11,460 nt of DNA, taken from the NCBI GenBank assembly GCA_947454665.1, contig CANGMU010000055.1, forward strand, positions 1 through 11,460, given 5' to 3'. The position numbers and the translations under genes are program-made. The DNA is from Pseudomonadota bacterium. Lineage in GTDB: Bacteria > Pseudomonadota > Gammaproteobacteria > Steroidobacterales > Steroidobacteraceae. This document shows, one piece after another, positions 1 to 7,179 of this stretch. Numbering within the stretch: position 1 is the first letter of the stretch; the number at the start of each line of letters is the position of its first letter. Under the pieces are notes generated by a model. The model saw only the letters and a program-made list of their open reading frames with translations. It was not told where the DNA came from and searched no databases.

Positions 1-1
1 G

Positions 2-1321
2 GAGCAGGACGGCATCGACCACTGGTTCGATACCGATGCTGCTGCATTGATCGGTGAAGCCGACGCGGAGGCCTATGACAAGGTCAAGGACGTCATGGAC
101 GTCTGGGCCGATTCGGGTCTCTCGTTCGAGTGCGTGGGCCACACGCGCGACGAGATCCAGGCGCCGGTCGAGATGTACCTGGAAGGCTCGGACCAGCACC
201 GCGGCTGGTTCCACAGCTCGCTGCTGATGTCCGAGGCGCTGTATGCGCGCGCGCCGTACAAGGCCGTGCTGACGCATGGCTTCACGGTCGACGACAAGGG
301 CCGCAAGATGTCCAAGTCGCTGGGCAATGTCGTCGCACCCGAGAAGGTGATGTCGACGCTCGGCGCCGACGTGCTGCGCCTGTGGGTGTCTTCGACGGAC
401 TACACCGCCGAGATGACCTGCTCGGACCAGATCCTGACGCGCATGTCGGATTCCTATCGCCGCCTGCGCAACACGATCCGCTTCCTGCTGGGCAACTTGC
501 ATGGCTTTGACCCGGCCACCGATGCGGTGCCGGCGAACGAGCTGGTGCAGCTGGATGCCTGGGCGGTCGGCCGCGCCGCGCAGTTGCAGGACGAGGTGGT
601 CGCGGCCTTCCGCGATTACCAGTTCCATCAGGTCTATCAGAAGGCCCACAACTTCTGCGTCGTGGACCTGGGCGGCCTTTACCTCGACATCATCAAGGAC
701 CGTCTTTACACGACGCCGGCCGGCAGCCACGCGCGCCGCTCGGCGCAGACGGCCATGTTCCACATCGCCCACGCGATGGTGCGCTGGCTGGCGCCGATCC
801 TCTCGTTCACGGCGGAGGAGATCTGGCAGCACCTGCCGGGCGCCACCGCGCAGGCGAAGTCCGTGTTCCTGACCACCTGGCATGCGTTCCCGGAACTGCC
901 GGCCACGAGTGTGGACTGGGATGCGCTGATCACGCTGCGCACGGCCGTGCAGCGGCAGTTGGAAATCCTGCGCGATGCGGGCTCGATCGGTGCGCCGCTG
1001 CAGGCAGAGCTGGATGTGTATTGCACCGGCGAAGTCTTCGATCGACACGCTGCGCTCGGCGACGAGCTTCGTTTCTTCACGATCACGTCGGCTGCGCGCG
1101 TGCACCGCGTGGATGCGGCGCCTGCGGATGCGGTCGTCGCCGACACGGGCAACGGCGCCATCGACGGCGTCTGGCTGCGCGTGACGCCGTCGGGCGGCAC
1201 GAAGTGCGTGCGCTGCTGGCACGTCCGCGATGACGTGGGCAGCAACCCCGAGCATCCGCCGCTCTGCGCGCGCTGTGCGGGCAACCTGCTCGGCCTGGCT
1301 GAGACGAGGCAGTACGCGTGA
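2..1321 (+). CDS. ileS: isoleucyl-tRNA synthetase, C-terminal ~439 residues (5' end outside window)
   Basis: Class I aminoacyl-tRNA synthetase that charges tRNA-Ile with isoleucine in the cytoplasm. The frame is open from the window edge, so the N-terminus (Rossmann HIGH motif and editing domain) lies upstream; the full family protein is about 940 residues. Visible are the catalytic-domain stretch V-W-x-D-S-G followed by E-G-S-D-Q-H-R-G-W-F, the KMSKS signature encoded at 305-319, an anticodon-binding helical domain with an F-T-A-E-E-I-W-Q motif, and a C-terminal zinc knuckle made of two C-x2-C pairs near residues 400-425 of the visible part. The stop overlaps the GTG start of lspA by four bases (GTGA), which implies translational coupling. 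The ileS-lspA-ispH order is typical of gammaproteobacteria. Identity is essentially certain. Confidence 0.97.
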   Translation, partial: EQDGIDHWFDTDAAALIGEADAEAYDKVKDVMDVWADSGLSFECVGHTRDEIQAPVEMYLEGSDQHRGWFHSSLLMSEALYARAPYKAVLTHGFTVDDKGRKMSKSLGNVVAPEKVMSTLGADVLRLWVSSTDYTAEMTCSDQILTRMSDSYRRLRNTIRFLLGNLHGFDPATDAVPANELVQLDAWAVGRAAQLQDEVVAAFRDYQFHQVYQKAHNFCVVDLGGLYLDIIKDRLYTTPAGSHARRSAQTAMFHIAHAMVRWLAPILSFTAEEIWQHLPGATAQAKSVFLTTWHAFPELPATSVDWDALITLRTAVQRQLEILRDAGSIGAPLQAELDVYCTGEVFDRHAALGDELRFFTITSAARVHRVDAAPADAVVADTGNGAIDGVWLRVTPSGGTKCVRCWHVRDDVGSNPEHPPLCARCAGNLLGLAETRQYA

Positions 1322-1827
1322 GCACCCCCGCGCGCAGTTCCTTGCCCTGGCTCTGGCTCGCGGCGGTCTCGATCGTCCTCGACCAGTGGAGCAAGTGGGC
1401 GATCATGCGGCGCTTCGAGGAATTCGAGACGCTGACGCTGCTGCCGGTGCTGGACATCAGTCGCTGGCACAACCGCGGCGCGGCCTTCAGCTTCCTGGCG
1501 GGCGCGGGCGGCTGGCAGCGTTGGCTGTTCACGGGCTTCGCCGTCGTGGTCAGCGGTGTGATCGCCGTGTGGCTGCGCCGTCTGGATAACAGCACGCAGA
1601 AGCGCCTGGCCTGCGCGCTGACGCTGGTCATGGGCGGCGCGATCGGCAACGTCATCGACCGCGTGCGCTTCGGCCACGTGGTGGACTTCATCGTCGTGCA
1701 CTGGAATTCGCACTTCTTCCCGGCCTTCAATGTCGCCGACGCCTGCATCACCGTGGGTGCGGGCCTGCTGCTGCTGGACGCGATCCTCGATGGCCGCAAG
1801 GCGAAGGCCGCAGGCGGGGCAGGCTGA
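1318..1827 (+). CDS. lspA: lipoprotein signal peptidase (signal peptidase II)
   Basis: Inner-membrane aspartyl protease that cleaves the signal peptide of prolipoproteins after diacylglyceryl modification of the lipobox cysteine. The 169-residue protein has the family's usual length and about four hydrophobic segments (near 10-30, 65-87, 95-113 and 132-155). The catalytic aspartates are visible: D114 in the N-V-I-D-R motif and D141 in the F-N-V-A-D motif. The conserved L-D-Q-W-S-K block (21-26) and the N-R-G-A-A-F-S-F block (52-59) are also present. The GTG start overlaps the ileS stop and is preceded by a GAGG-like Shine-Dalgarno. The stop TGA shares one base with the ispH ATG. In P. aeruginosa an FKBP-type peptidyl-prolyl isomerase gene lies between lspA and ispH; it is absent here. 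Confidence 0.96.
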   Translation: MSTPARSSLPWLWLAAVSIVLDQWSKWAIMRRFEEFETLTLLPVLDISRWHNRGAAFSFLAGAGGWQRWLFTGFAVVVSGVIAVWLRRLDNSTQKRLACALTLVMGGAIGNVIDRVRFGHVVDFIVVHWNSHFFPAFNVADACITVGAGLLLLDAILDGRKAKAAGGAG

Positions 1828-2777
1828 TGCGCATCCTGCTCGCCAATCCGCGCGGCTTCTGTGCAGGCGTGGACCGCGCCATCGACATCGTCGAGCGCGC
1901 GATCGAGCTCTTCGGTGCGCCGATCCATGTGCGCCATGAAGTGGTGCACAACAAGCACGTGGTGGATCGTCTGCGCGCGCTGGGCGCGATCTTCGTCGAG
2001 GAACTGGACGAAGTGCCGGATGGCGCCACGCTGATCTTCTCGGCGCATGGTGTTTCCAGCGCGGTGGAACAGGAGGCCAAGCGCCGCGGCTTCACGGTCT
2101 TCGATGCCACCTGTCCGCTGGTGACCAAGGTGCACATGGAAGTCAGCCGCTATGCGCGCGATGCGCGCGATGTCGTGCTGATCGGCCATGCCGGCCATCC
2201 GGAAGTGGAAGGCACGATGGGCCGCTTCGACACGAAGCATGGCGGGCGCATCCACCTGGTCGAGGACGTGGCCGGCGCTGCGCGACTGGAAGTTGAGCGT
2301 CCGGATTCGCTGGCCTTCGTGACGCAGACGACGCTGTCGGTCGATGACACTGTCGCCATTGTCGATGCCTTGCGGGCGCGGTTCCCGAAGCTGCAGGCAC
2401 CGCGCGTGGAGGATATCTGCTATGCGACGCAGAACCGCCAGGACGCCGTGAAGAAGTTGCTGGAAGACTGCGACGCGCTGGTAGTCGTGGGTTCGAAGAC
2501 CAGCTCGAATTCAAACCGCCTGCGCGAACTGGGTTCGCGGGCTGACCTGCCGTCGTTCCTCGTGGATGGTGCCGCGAACCTGGAGCGGGCGTGGTTCGAG
2601 GGCTGCAAGGCGGTCGGCGTGACCGCCGGTGCCTCGGCACCGGAGGTGCTGGTGCGCGAGGTCGTGGACCAGCTCATCACTTGGGGCGGCACCGCGCCCG
2701 AGGAAGTCTCCGGCCGCGAAGAACATGTCGTGTTCAGCTTGCCCAAGGCATTGCGCGCGGCGAAGCCTGCGGACTGA
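1827..2777 (+). CDS. ispH: 4-hydroxy-3-methylbut-2-enyl diphosphate reductase
   Basis: Last enzyme of the non-mevalonate (MEP) isoprenoid pathway: it reduces HMBPP to IPP and DMAPP using a [4Fe-4S] cluster. The 316-residue protein carries the three cluster cysteines, C12 (G-F-C-A-G-V), C96 (D-A-T-C-P-L-V) and C198 (I-C-Y-A-T-Q-N-R). The substrate-site residues H41, H74 and H124 and catalytic E126 lie in H-E-V-V-H-N, S-A-H-G-V and G-H-P-E-V-E-G-T. The serine/asparagine patch S-S-N-S-N-R-L follows near residue 226. The ATG overlaps the lspA stop by one base (TGATG), which fixes the start. The gene ends 16 bp from the stop of the convergent pilin gene, and no hairpin terminator is visible in that gap. 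Confidence 0.97.
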   Translation: MRILLANPRGFCAGVDRAIDIVERAIELFGAPIHVRHEVVHNKHVVDRLRALGAIFVEELDEVPDGATLIFSAHGVSSAVEQEAKRRGFTVFDATCPLVTKVHMEVSRYARDARDVVLIGHAGHPEVEGTMGRFDTKHGGRIHLVEDVAGAARLEVERPDSLAFVTQTTLSVDDTVAIVDALRARFPKLQAPRVEDICYATQNRQDAVKKLLEDCDALVVVGSKTSSNSNRLRELGSRADLPSFLVDGAANLERAWFEGCKAVGVTAGASAPEVLVREVVDQLITWGGTAPEEVSGREEHVVFSLPKALRAAKPAD

Positions 2778-2793
2778 TCGAGGTCGCTGGGCC

Positions 2794-3186
2794 CTAAGGC
2801 CAACACTCGGGGCTGCTGCCACCGCGCTGCCCCGATTCCCCAAGACTGAATGTCATGCAGGCTGCATCCGCGGCTTGTGCGCTGCCGAGCATCGGTCTGG
2901 CGCGTGCCGTGTAGCGCTGGCCATCCTCCGACGTATCCAGCGAGAGCCGGTATCGACCGCCCGGTGTCGTCGTTGCGGAGAGGGCTGTCAGGTCCGCGGC
3001 GTACCGAAGCCTCATCAGGTAGTGGCGTTCCTGTGCGGCGTGAATTTCCAGCAAGGCCAGGCGCGCTTCGGCGCGATGTTCGCGGAGCAGCACGCTGCGG
3101 TAGGAAGCCAGGCTCATTGCGGTGAGCAGGCCGACGATCATCGTCGTGATGCAGAGCTCGATCAGCGTGAAGCCACGGGCGCGCAT
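2794..3186 (-). CDS. pilE: type IV minor pilin, PilE-like
   Basis: Minor pilin, the last gene of the pilV-W-X-Y1-E operon. The 130-residue prepilin begins R-A-R-G then F-T-L-I-E-L, so prepilin peptidase should cut after G5, leaving F at +1 and the conserved glutamate at +5 (E10). A hydrophobic helix continues to about residue 30. The C-terminal half has the layout of the PilE/ComP_DUS family: C110, a short beta stretch with a glycine, and C128 in the terminal C-W-P; the two cysteines probably form the D-loop disulfide. The ATG shares one base with the pilY1 stop (TGATG), which decides the start although the frame stays open further upstream. Position next to ispH matches P. aeruginosa pilE. 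A related minor pilin lies at 7180-7620. Confidence 0.88.
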   Translation of the reverse strand: MRARGFTLIELCITTMIVGLLTAMSLASYRSVLLREHRAEARLALLEIHAAQERHYLMRLRYAADLTALSATTTPGGRYRLSLDTSEDGQRYTARARPMLGSAQAADAACMTFSLGESGQRGGSSPECWP

Positions 3187-4598
3187 CAGTCCGCGTCCTC
3201 GCGCCGCCACGCGCGGCGTTTGATGCGCGGAATGGCTGGACAGGCGTCGAAGGGCAGGTCGCCGATGCCACAGCGATAGCTGCCGCCGTTGGGCTGCAAC
3301 GCTGGCGCATCGAAAGGCGAGGGTGAACTGCCGTCGCGACGGTGCAGTTCGCGCGCCTTCATTGGCAGGCCGTCGGTCGGGTCTGGGACGGCGGTGCCGG
3401 TGTCGGCCTTGATGGCCGTGGCCTTCACGATGATGGAGTCTGGCGAGGTGCAGGTACTGAGCGCATCGCCCTGCACCTGCGTGTAGAGCAGGACGCCCGC
3501 GGCGGTCATCGCGCGCGCAATGATGCCGTCGGTGCCGATACTTTCGGCGTACCCGCCCAGCAGGTTGGCGGGTGTGGCGATGGGCAGTGCATCGAACTGG
3601 GCCTGGGTCCGGTGCGCGTAGGGCTGCGTGTCGCGCAGGACATAGAGCCCTTGGCTGACTGGCGAGGTGCCGGTGCCGACGTAGGTCGTGCCGACCGCAA
3701 TGTTGAACCAAGGCGCAGCGCCGGGCGGTGCGAAGAGGCTGACATCCGGCGCGGCGAGGATGCTGCGTGCGTTGGGGTGGGTCGGTGCAGCGAGACGCGC
3801 GATCGCGCCGCCGACCGCCGTGGCGGCTGCGTTCGTCGCCGCGCTGTCGTCGAAGTCGAAGCGCCAGAGCGTCGCCTGCGCATCGCCGACATAGAGGCGG
3901 TCCGTGTGGCCGTCGCGGTCGAGGTCCAAGGCGGTGATGGCGCCTGAAAGGCCGGCGGTGAACGCCGCCTGTATGGGTAAGGGAACGTCACGGCCGGTGT
4001 CGAGGTCCAGCGCGAGCAGCGCTGCGCCACTGCGGGCGCCATGCGTAGACGTGGCGGGGGTCGCTAATCCTGCCCCGAGCAAGACCATGGATGAAGCAGT
4101 ATTACCATTTACTCCCGCTCCCAGCGCGGGCTCGGCAACGAGGCGGGCGAGTGCCGCGAGGTTGCTGTTGTCCTTGCGCCAGAGCGTGCGGGGCGGGGCC
4201 GGCTCGCTGACGTCGAGCGTCATGACGGCCGAATCCCAGCCTTCGCCGTTACGCCAGCTGGACGTGACCACGAGTCGCGCGCGTTCGCCCTGTGCAGCAT
4301 TGATGCGGCCGTCGCCGTTGGCGTCGTGAAGGTCCAGGGCAAGCTGCGTGACGCCGTCGCAGTCCTGTGCGGCACGCTCTGAAGGCGAGACGGACCAGCG
4401 CTGGATCCCGGTGCTGTCGGTGGCGGTGACGTAGGCGCCGTTCACGCGCAGTTGCCAGCTGTCCACGGCGTTGCTGTTGGCGAAGGGGCCGGCGTTGGCA
4501 TAGGTCAGGACGATGGACTGCGCAGCAAGCGTTGTCGCGGGCATCGTGAGCCACGCGGCCACAAGGGGCAGCGCGCCGAGTCGCGACCGGCGTCTCAC
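3186..4598 (-). CDS. pilY1: short PilY1-like pilus tip/assembly protein lacking the vWA half
   Basis: PilY1/PilC proteins sit at the pilus tip and aid pilus assembly, adhesion and surface sensing. This 470-residue protein starts with GTG overlapping the pilX stop (GTGA) and has a Sec-type signal peptide: basic R-R-R-S-R, a hydrophobic core, and likely cleavage near A25-A26. From about residue 137 it follows the PilC/PilY1 beta-propeller domain (PF05567-like): T-L-W-R, V-L-L-G-A-G, L-A-L-D-L-D-T-G, then G-A-I-T-A-L-D-L-D-R-D-G and L-Y-V-G-D...L-W-R-F-D. The loop D225-x-D227-x-D229-G-x-x-D233 matches the family's calcium site, and D92-A-N-G-D-G-R-I-N is a second EF-hand-like loop. The C-terminal R-R-A-W-R resembles the usual S-W-R-Q ending. 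Typical PilY1 is about 1,000 residues or more with an N-terminal von Willebrand A domain; none is present here. Confidence 0.8.
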   Translation of the reverse strand: MRRRSRLGALPLVAAWLTMPATTLAAQSIVLTYANAGPFANSNAVDSWQLRVNGAYVTATDSTGIQRWSVSPSERAAQDCDGVTQLALDLHDANGDGRINAAQGERARLVVTSSWRNGEGWDSAVMTLDVSEPAPPRTLWRKDNSNLAALARLVAEPALGAGVNGNTASSMVLLGAGLATPATSTHGARSGAALLALDLDTGRDVPLPIQAAFTAGLSGAITALDLDRDGHTDRLYVGDAQATLWRFDFDDSAATNAAATAVGGAIARLAAPTHPNARSILAAPDVSLFAPPGAAPWFNIAVGTTYVGTGTSPVSQGLYVLRDTQPYAHRTQAQFDALPIATPANLLGGYAESIGTDGIIARAMTAAGVLLYTQVQGDALSTCTSPDSIIVKATAIKADTGTAVPDPTDGLPMKARELHRRDGSSPSPFDAPALQPNGGSYRCGIGDLPFDACPAIPRIKRRAWRREDAD

Positions 4599-5020
4599 GG
4601 GCGCGCATCCAGCCGGTCTATCGATTCCACCAGGGTTACCTTTGCGCCGCGTGCGGAGCGACCGGTGCTGCGCAGTTCGAGATGCCGCGTCACAAAACGG
4701 CCGAGACTGAAGCCGACGGGCGTGTCGCCATCGCCGACATGGCGCACTTCGGTGATCGAGCCTTCGACGGGAGAGTCCTCGGCGTGGCGGTCCGTGGCGG
4801 GCAGTGAGACCGCGGGCGTGGCGAGCAGCGCGGCGCGCGTGGCAAAGAGTCCGCTTTCGGCGGACTCGAAGGCGCCCAGGCGGAACTGGCGGTTCGCGGC
4901 GAGTGCGGCTTCGCCGGCGGCACCGCCCAGCGCCTGCGCGAGCAGCAGCGAGAGCACCGCGAGCAGGATGAGCGCAAGCGGTAACGCAAAGCCTTTGGAC
5001 TTGAGCGACACGCCGTGCAT
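4595..5020 (-). CDS. pilX: type IV minor pilin PilX
   Basis: Minor pilin of the tip/priming complex. The 141-residue protein begins with a short basic leader ending K-S-K-G, then F-A-L-P-L-A-L and a hydrophobic helix (11-30). Cleavage is expected after G10. There is no glutamate at mature +5 (leucine instead), which is normal for PilX_N-type proteins and for the analogous pseudopilin GspK. The stretch A-N-R-Q-F-R-L-G-A-F-E-S-A-E-S-G-L (42-58) matches the conserved PilX pattern after the helix. The ATG shares one base with the pilW stop (TGATG), and the stop overlaps the pilY1 GTG by four bases, so both ends are well fixed by coupling. Position between pilW and pilY1 supports the name. Confidence 0.85.
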   Translation of the reverse strand: MHGVSLKSKGFALPLALILLAVLSLLLAQALGGAAGEAALAANRQFRLGAFESAESGLFATRAALLATPAVSLPATDRHAEDSPVEGSITEVRHVGDGDTPVGFSLGRFVTRHLELRSTGRSARGAKVTLVESIDRLDARP

Positions 5021-5874
5021 CACGCCGTCTCCGCATTGCGCACCGCGAAACTGCGCGTCACCGACAGGTGCCGCACCGGCCGAGCTTGTGGTCCGGAGCG
5101 CAGGTGGAGGGTGAGTTTCACGGCCACGACGGCTGCACCCAGGGGCGATTCGCCCGCTTCGATCCATCGCACATGGCCCGGCAGCGCGCCATCGCGCACC
5201 CCAAGCTGCACCCCAAGGCCTTCAACGCCGGGCATCACCTCGGTATCGACAAAGCGCGGCTGGCCGGCCACGCGGGTCAGCGACTTCACACGCAGCGCGG
5301 GCTCGGTCGGGTTGCCGTTGCCGTTGCCGTCGCTTTCGCGCGCGACGTACCAGCTGCGCACGATGAGATCGCGCAGCTCGGTGATACCGGGCTTCAAGGT
5401 CACGACCGCGGGCAGCGCGCCATCGACGATGACGCCACGTACGGCTGGGTGTTCGAGGCTGGTGAGCACCTGCATGCGGCCAGCGTCGGGCGTCGCCGAT
5501 TGCGCCGATGCGCGGCGAACCGTGAGCACGGCACTGTCCGCGACCGCGCCCGGTTGCTGGGGCGTACAGGCGAGGGCGTAACCGCGGCTTGTTTCGAGGG
5601 GTGCGAGCAGGCGCGTGGCTTGGCCTGCGCCACAGTGGGAGGCTGAGGCCGGCTCGATGGCCTGTGGCAGCAGCGACGCACCCTGCACACCATAGAAGCC
5701 CGCGAGCTGCAGTTCCGGTTCCAGCGTCGAGAAGACGTACTGCGCCCGCTCCTGCAGGCGGCCCAGCGTCTGCGTGGATTCATAGCGCGCGCGGCCCTGC
5801 GCCCAGGCGGTGAACGCGCCCAGTGAGGCGACCGAGGTGAGCAGCAGGCCCATCATCAATTCGATGAGGCTCAT
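5020..5874 (-). CDS. pilW: type IV minor pilin PilW (start uncertain)
   Basis: Minor pilin of the tip complex. From ATG 5874 (overlapping the pilV stop, ATGA) the protein has 284 residues and begins M-S-L-I-E-L-M-M-G-L-L, which is already the mature pilin N-terminus with glutamate at +5 and no leader. A longer form from ATG 5958 (312 residues) would add a 28-residue basic leader ending G-G-C-A before M-S-L-I-E; alanine rather than the usual glycine would be at -1, and the overlap with pilV would be 88 bases. Neither start has a strong Shine-Dalgarno. Family support comes from Q-E-R-A-Q-Y near residue 41, the L-A-G-F-Y-G motif (58-62) typical of PilW, and a late P-G-V-E-G-L-G-V stretch. Start 5874 is reported because of the stop/start overlap. 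Confidence 0.83.
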   Translation of the reverse strand: MSLIELMMGLLLTSVASLGAFTAWAQGRARYESTQTLGRLQERAQYVFSTLEPELQLAGFYGVQGASLLPQAIEPASASHCGAGQATRLLAPLETSRGYALACTPQQPGAVADSAVLTVRRASAQSATPDAGRMQVLTSLEHPAVRGVIVDGALPAVVTLKPGITELRDLIVRSWYVARESDGNGNGNPTEPALRVKSLTRVAGQPRFVDTEVMPGVEGLGVQLGVRDGALPGHVRWIEAGESPLGAAVVAVKLTLHLRSGPQARPVRHLSVTRSFAVRNAETA

Positions 5875-6335
5875 GGCGCAGCCGCCAGGTCCACGCGACG
5901 CGTGAGCGATTGCGCGGCGCCACCGGCAGGATCCAGCCAGCGCAGCGTCAGCCGCCATCCCGATCCATCGGGCACAGCCTCCGCGACCGGCGCATCCAGC
6001 GCCGCGCCCCCGCTCGCGCGCGAGGGCAATCGCGTCGCAGCGGCCGCCTGCCAGGTGGCCACGGCCCAGTCGGTAGTGACCGCGAGCGCGCGCAGTTCCT
6101 CCGCGGCGTCCGCGGCAAGGTCCACCGCCGCAAGTCGCAGCAAGGCCGAGTGGTTGCCGCGCTCCGCGCCCGTGAAGGCCGCGAGCGTGCCCAGCGTGGA
6201 ACTGGCGAGCAGCAACAGCGCGAGCAGCGCTTCGATCAGACCGCCGCCGTGCTGATCGCGCGCGCCCTTGCTGCGGCCCGGGGCCGTCCCTGGCCCCATT
6301 TGGTTCACCGTGGCATCCCTGCCCATGGCCTGCAT
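5871..6335 (-). CDS. pilV: type IV minor pilin PilV
   Basis: First gene of the preserved minor-pilin block. The 154-residue prepilin has a long leader (30 residues from ATG 6335) ending R-D-Q-H-G, then G-G-L-I-E-A and a hydrophobic helix of leucines and alanines; cleavage after G30 puts glutamate at +5 (E35). Glycine at mature +1 is less common than phenylalanine or methionine. The start at 6335 is chosen because AAGGGA lies six bases upstream; an internal ATG at 6299 would give an 18-residue leader but has no visible ribosome site. The downstream A-A-D-A-A-E-E-L-R stretch and W-R-L-T-L-R-W near the C-terminus fit PilV. The gene is divergent from brnT across 153 bp. In relatives fimU/fimT would lie directly upstream; here it is 2.9 kb away. 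Confidence 0.83.
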   Translation of the reverse strand: MQAMGRDATVNQMGPGTAPGRSKGARDQHGGGLIEALLALLLLASSTLGTLAAFTGAERGNHSALLRLAAVDLAADAAEELRALAVTTDWAVATWQAAAATRLPSRASGGAALDAPVAEAVPDGSGWRLTLRWLDPAGGAAQSLTRRVDLAAAP

Positions 6336-6341
6336 TCCTGT

Positions 6342-6355
6342 TCCCTTGAGAGGGA
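6342..6355 (-). promoter_or_regulatory. small hairpin overlapping the pilV ribosome binding site
   Basis: On the minus strand the sequence TCCCT-CTCA-AGGGA forms a 5-bp stem with a 4-base loop. Its right arm is part of the AAGGGA Shine-Dalgarno six bases before the pilV ATG, so the ribosome site could be partly sequestered in the mRNA. The structure is seen in the sequence; a regulatory role is only inferred, and a 5-bp stem can arise by chance. Confidence 0.3.
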
Positions 6356-6476
6356 GCGCAAGGCTAGGGCGGGGAAGTGGTCAGGGCGATGCGCGAATCA
6401 GCGGCGAGTCGACGGAAACGCGAATTTTCGGGCGGGAAGCGCCGATTCTCTGATCCATTCGCCGTGTTTTTTGAAG

Positions 6477-6492
6477 CCATATTTCAATATGG
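6477..6492 (+). promoter_or_regulatory. inverted repeat over the brnT start codon, candidate BrnA operator
   Basis: CCATATTTCAATATGG is a perfect 6-bp inverted repeat (CCATAT / ATATGG) with a 4-base centre. The right arm contains the brnT ATG (6489-6491). Ribbon-helix-helix antitoxins such as BrnA autorepress by binding palindromes at the toxin promoter, so this is a plausible operator. It is A/T-rich against GC-rich surroundings. No convincing -35/-10 pair or strong ribosome site is visible upstream. Confidence 0.5.
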
Positions 6493-6812
6493 CTAAAGAC
6501 CCAGACGATTGGTACGCTTCTCCCCAGATCGCGACATTTGATTGGGATCCTCGAAAGGACGAGACCAATCAAGCGAAACATGGCGTCACTTTCGCCAAGG
6601 CACAGGAGGCCTGGCTCGATCCGAAGCGCGTCATCCTGTTCGACGAGAGTCACAGCACACCCGCTGAGCGGCGTTACTTTTGCTACGGCAGGGTGGGCCA
6701 AAACGTGTTGACGGTACGATTCACATATCGGGATGGATTTATCCGGATTATTGGCGCGGGTTACTGGAACAAAGGCAGGCAGATTTATGAGCGAGAAAAT
6801 AAAATACACTAG
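6489..6812 (+). CDS. brnT: BrnT family type II toxin (RelE-fold ribonuclease)
   Basis: Toxin of a BrnT/BrnA pair; the family is a RelE-like ribonuclease that stops translation. The 107-residue protein shows the family signature in order: F-D-W-D-P-R-K (17-23), N27, K-H-G-V (30-33), F-x-x-A, an L-D-P then F-D-E-S-H acidic stretch (43-55), an R-R-Y-F-x-Y-G-R-V-G strand (61-70), L-T-V-R-F-T-Y-R and I-R-I-I-G-A. The usual I-S-A-R arginine near the end is replaced (G-A-G-Y, 89-92), so activity could be altered. The start ATG lies inside an inverted repeat and has only a weak GAAG upstream. The last 26 bases overlap brnA, the usual arrangement. Codon use is less GC-biased than the pilin genes, consistent with horizontal acquisition. 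Confidence 0.87.
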   Translation: MAKDPDDWYASPQIATFDWDPRKDETNQAKHGVTFAKAQEAWLDPKRVILFDESHSTPAERRYFCYGRVGQNVLTVRFTYRDGFIRIIGAGYWNKGRQIYERENKIH

Positions 6813-7044
6813 GGGTCCGGTCATGAAGGGCCGTGTCATCAAGGACTTTCTGCCGCCGCCTTCCCAACTGATCTTCAAGGAAGACATGGAGAAGGTGACG
6901 ATCATGCTCACCGGACGCAGCGTCGATTTCTTCCGTGCTGAGGCAAAGAAGCATGGCACGCAGTACCAGCGCATGATCCGCGAAGTGCTTGATCGTTACG
7001 CCATGGCGAATTCGCCGCATTTGCCCACAAAGGGGCGGCGCTAG
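6787..7044 (+). CDS. brnA: BrnA family antitoxin (ribbon-helix-helix)
   Basis: Antitoxin partner of the preceding toxin: it should neutralise BrnT by binding and repress the operon through a C-terminal ribbon-helix-helix DNA-binding fold. In the 85-residue product, K-V-T-I-M-L-T (36-42) is the DNA-contacting strand, followed by helices around S45-H56 and T58-M73 with the pattern V-D-F-F-R-A-x-A-K and Y-Q-R-M-I-R-E-V-L. This agrees with the K-V-x-V-x-L...W-F-R...Y-Q-x-x-I-N-x-x-L-R pattern of BrnA. ATG 6787 is chosen because it overlaps brnT by 26 bases as in other brnTA pairs; an internal ATG at 6823 is possible. Ends in TAG. Confidence 0.85.
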   Translation: MSEKIKYTRGPVMKGRVIKDFLPPPSQLIFKEDMEKVTIMLTGRSVDFFRAEAKKHGTQYQRMIREVLDRYAMANSPHLPTKGRR

Positions 7045-7179
7045 ACCATCGCTTGGCGGTTACTTTCCTCCCGCGGGTTGACCGGTCCTGCCCCGGCAGG
7101 GGTTCTGCTGCCCCCTGTCCACCCCGGGGCGTGACGTGCGTTAAGGCACCAACCACGGCCAAGCGGCTACCATTGCCCC

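Noticed and set aside
706..2255. Long minus-strand open frames (335 and 390 codons) opposite ileS, lspA and ispH
   Set aside because: They are arginine/alanine/proline-rich shadows of certain plus-strand genes, expected in GC-rich DNA, with no recognisable motif.
2778..2793. Terminator between convergent ispH and pilE
   Set aside because: Only 16 bp with no hairpin plus T-run visible.
2420..3310. Minus-strand frame of 296 codons spanning the ispH/pilE junction
   Set aside because: Low-complexity arginine-rich translation overlapping two well-supported genes in other frames.
7080..7119. GC-rich palindromes (GACCGGTC, CCTGCC-CC-GGCAGG, CCCCGGGG) after brnA as a terminator
   Set aside because: The stems are short and no T-run follows; in GC-rich DNA such palindromes are common.
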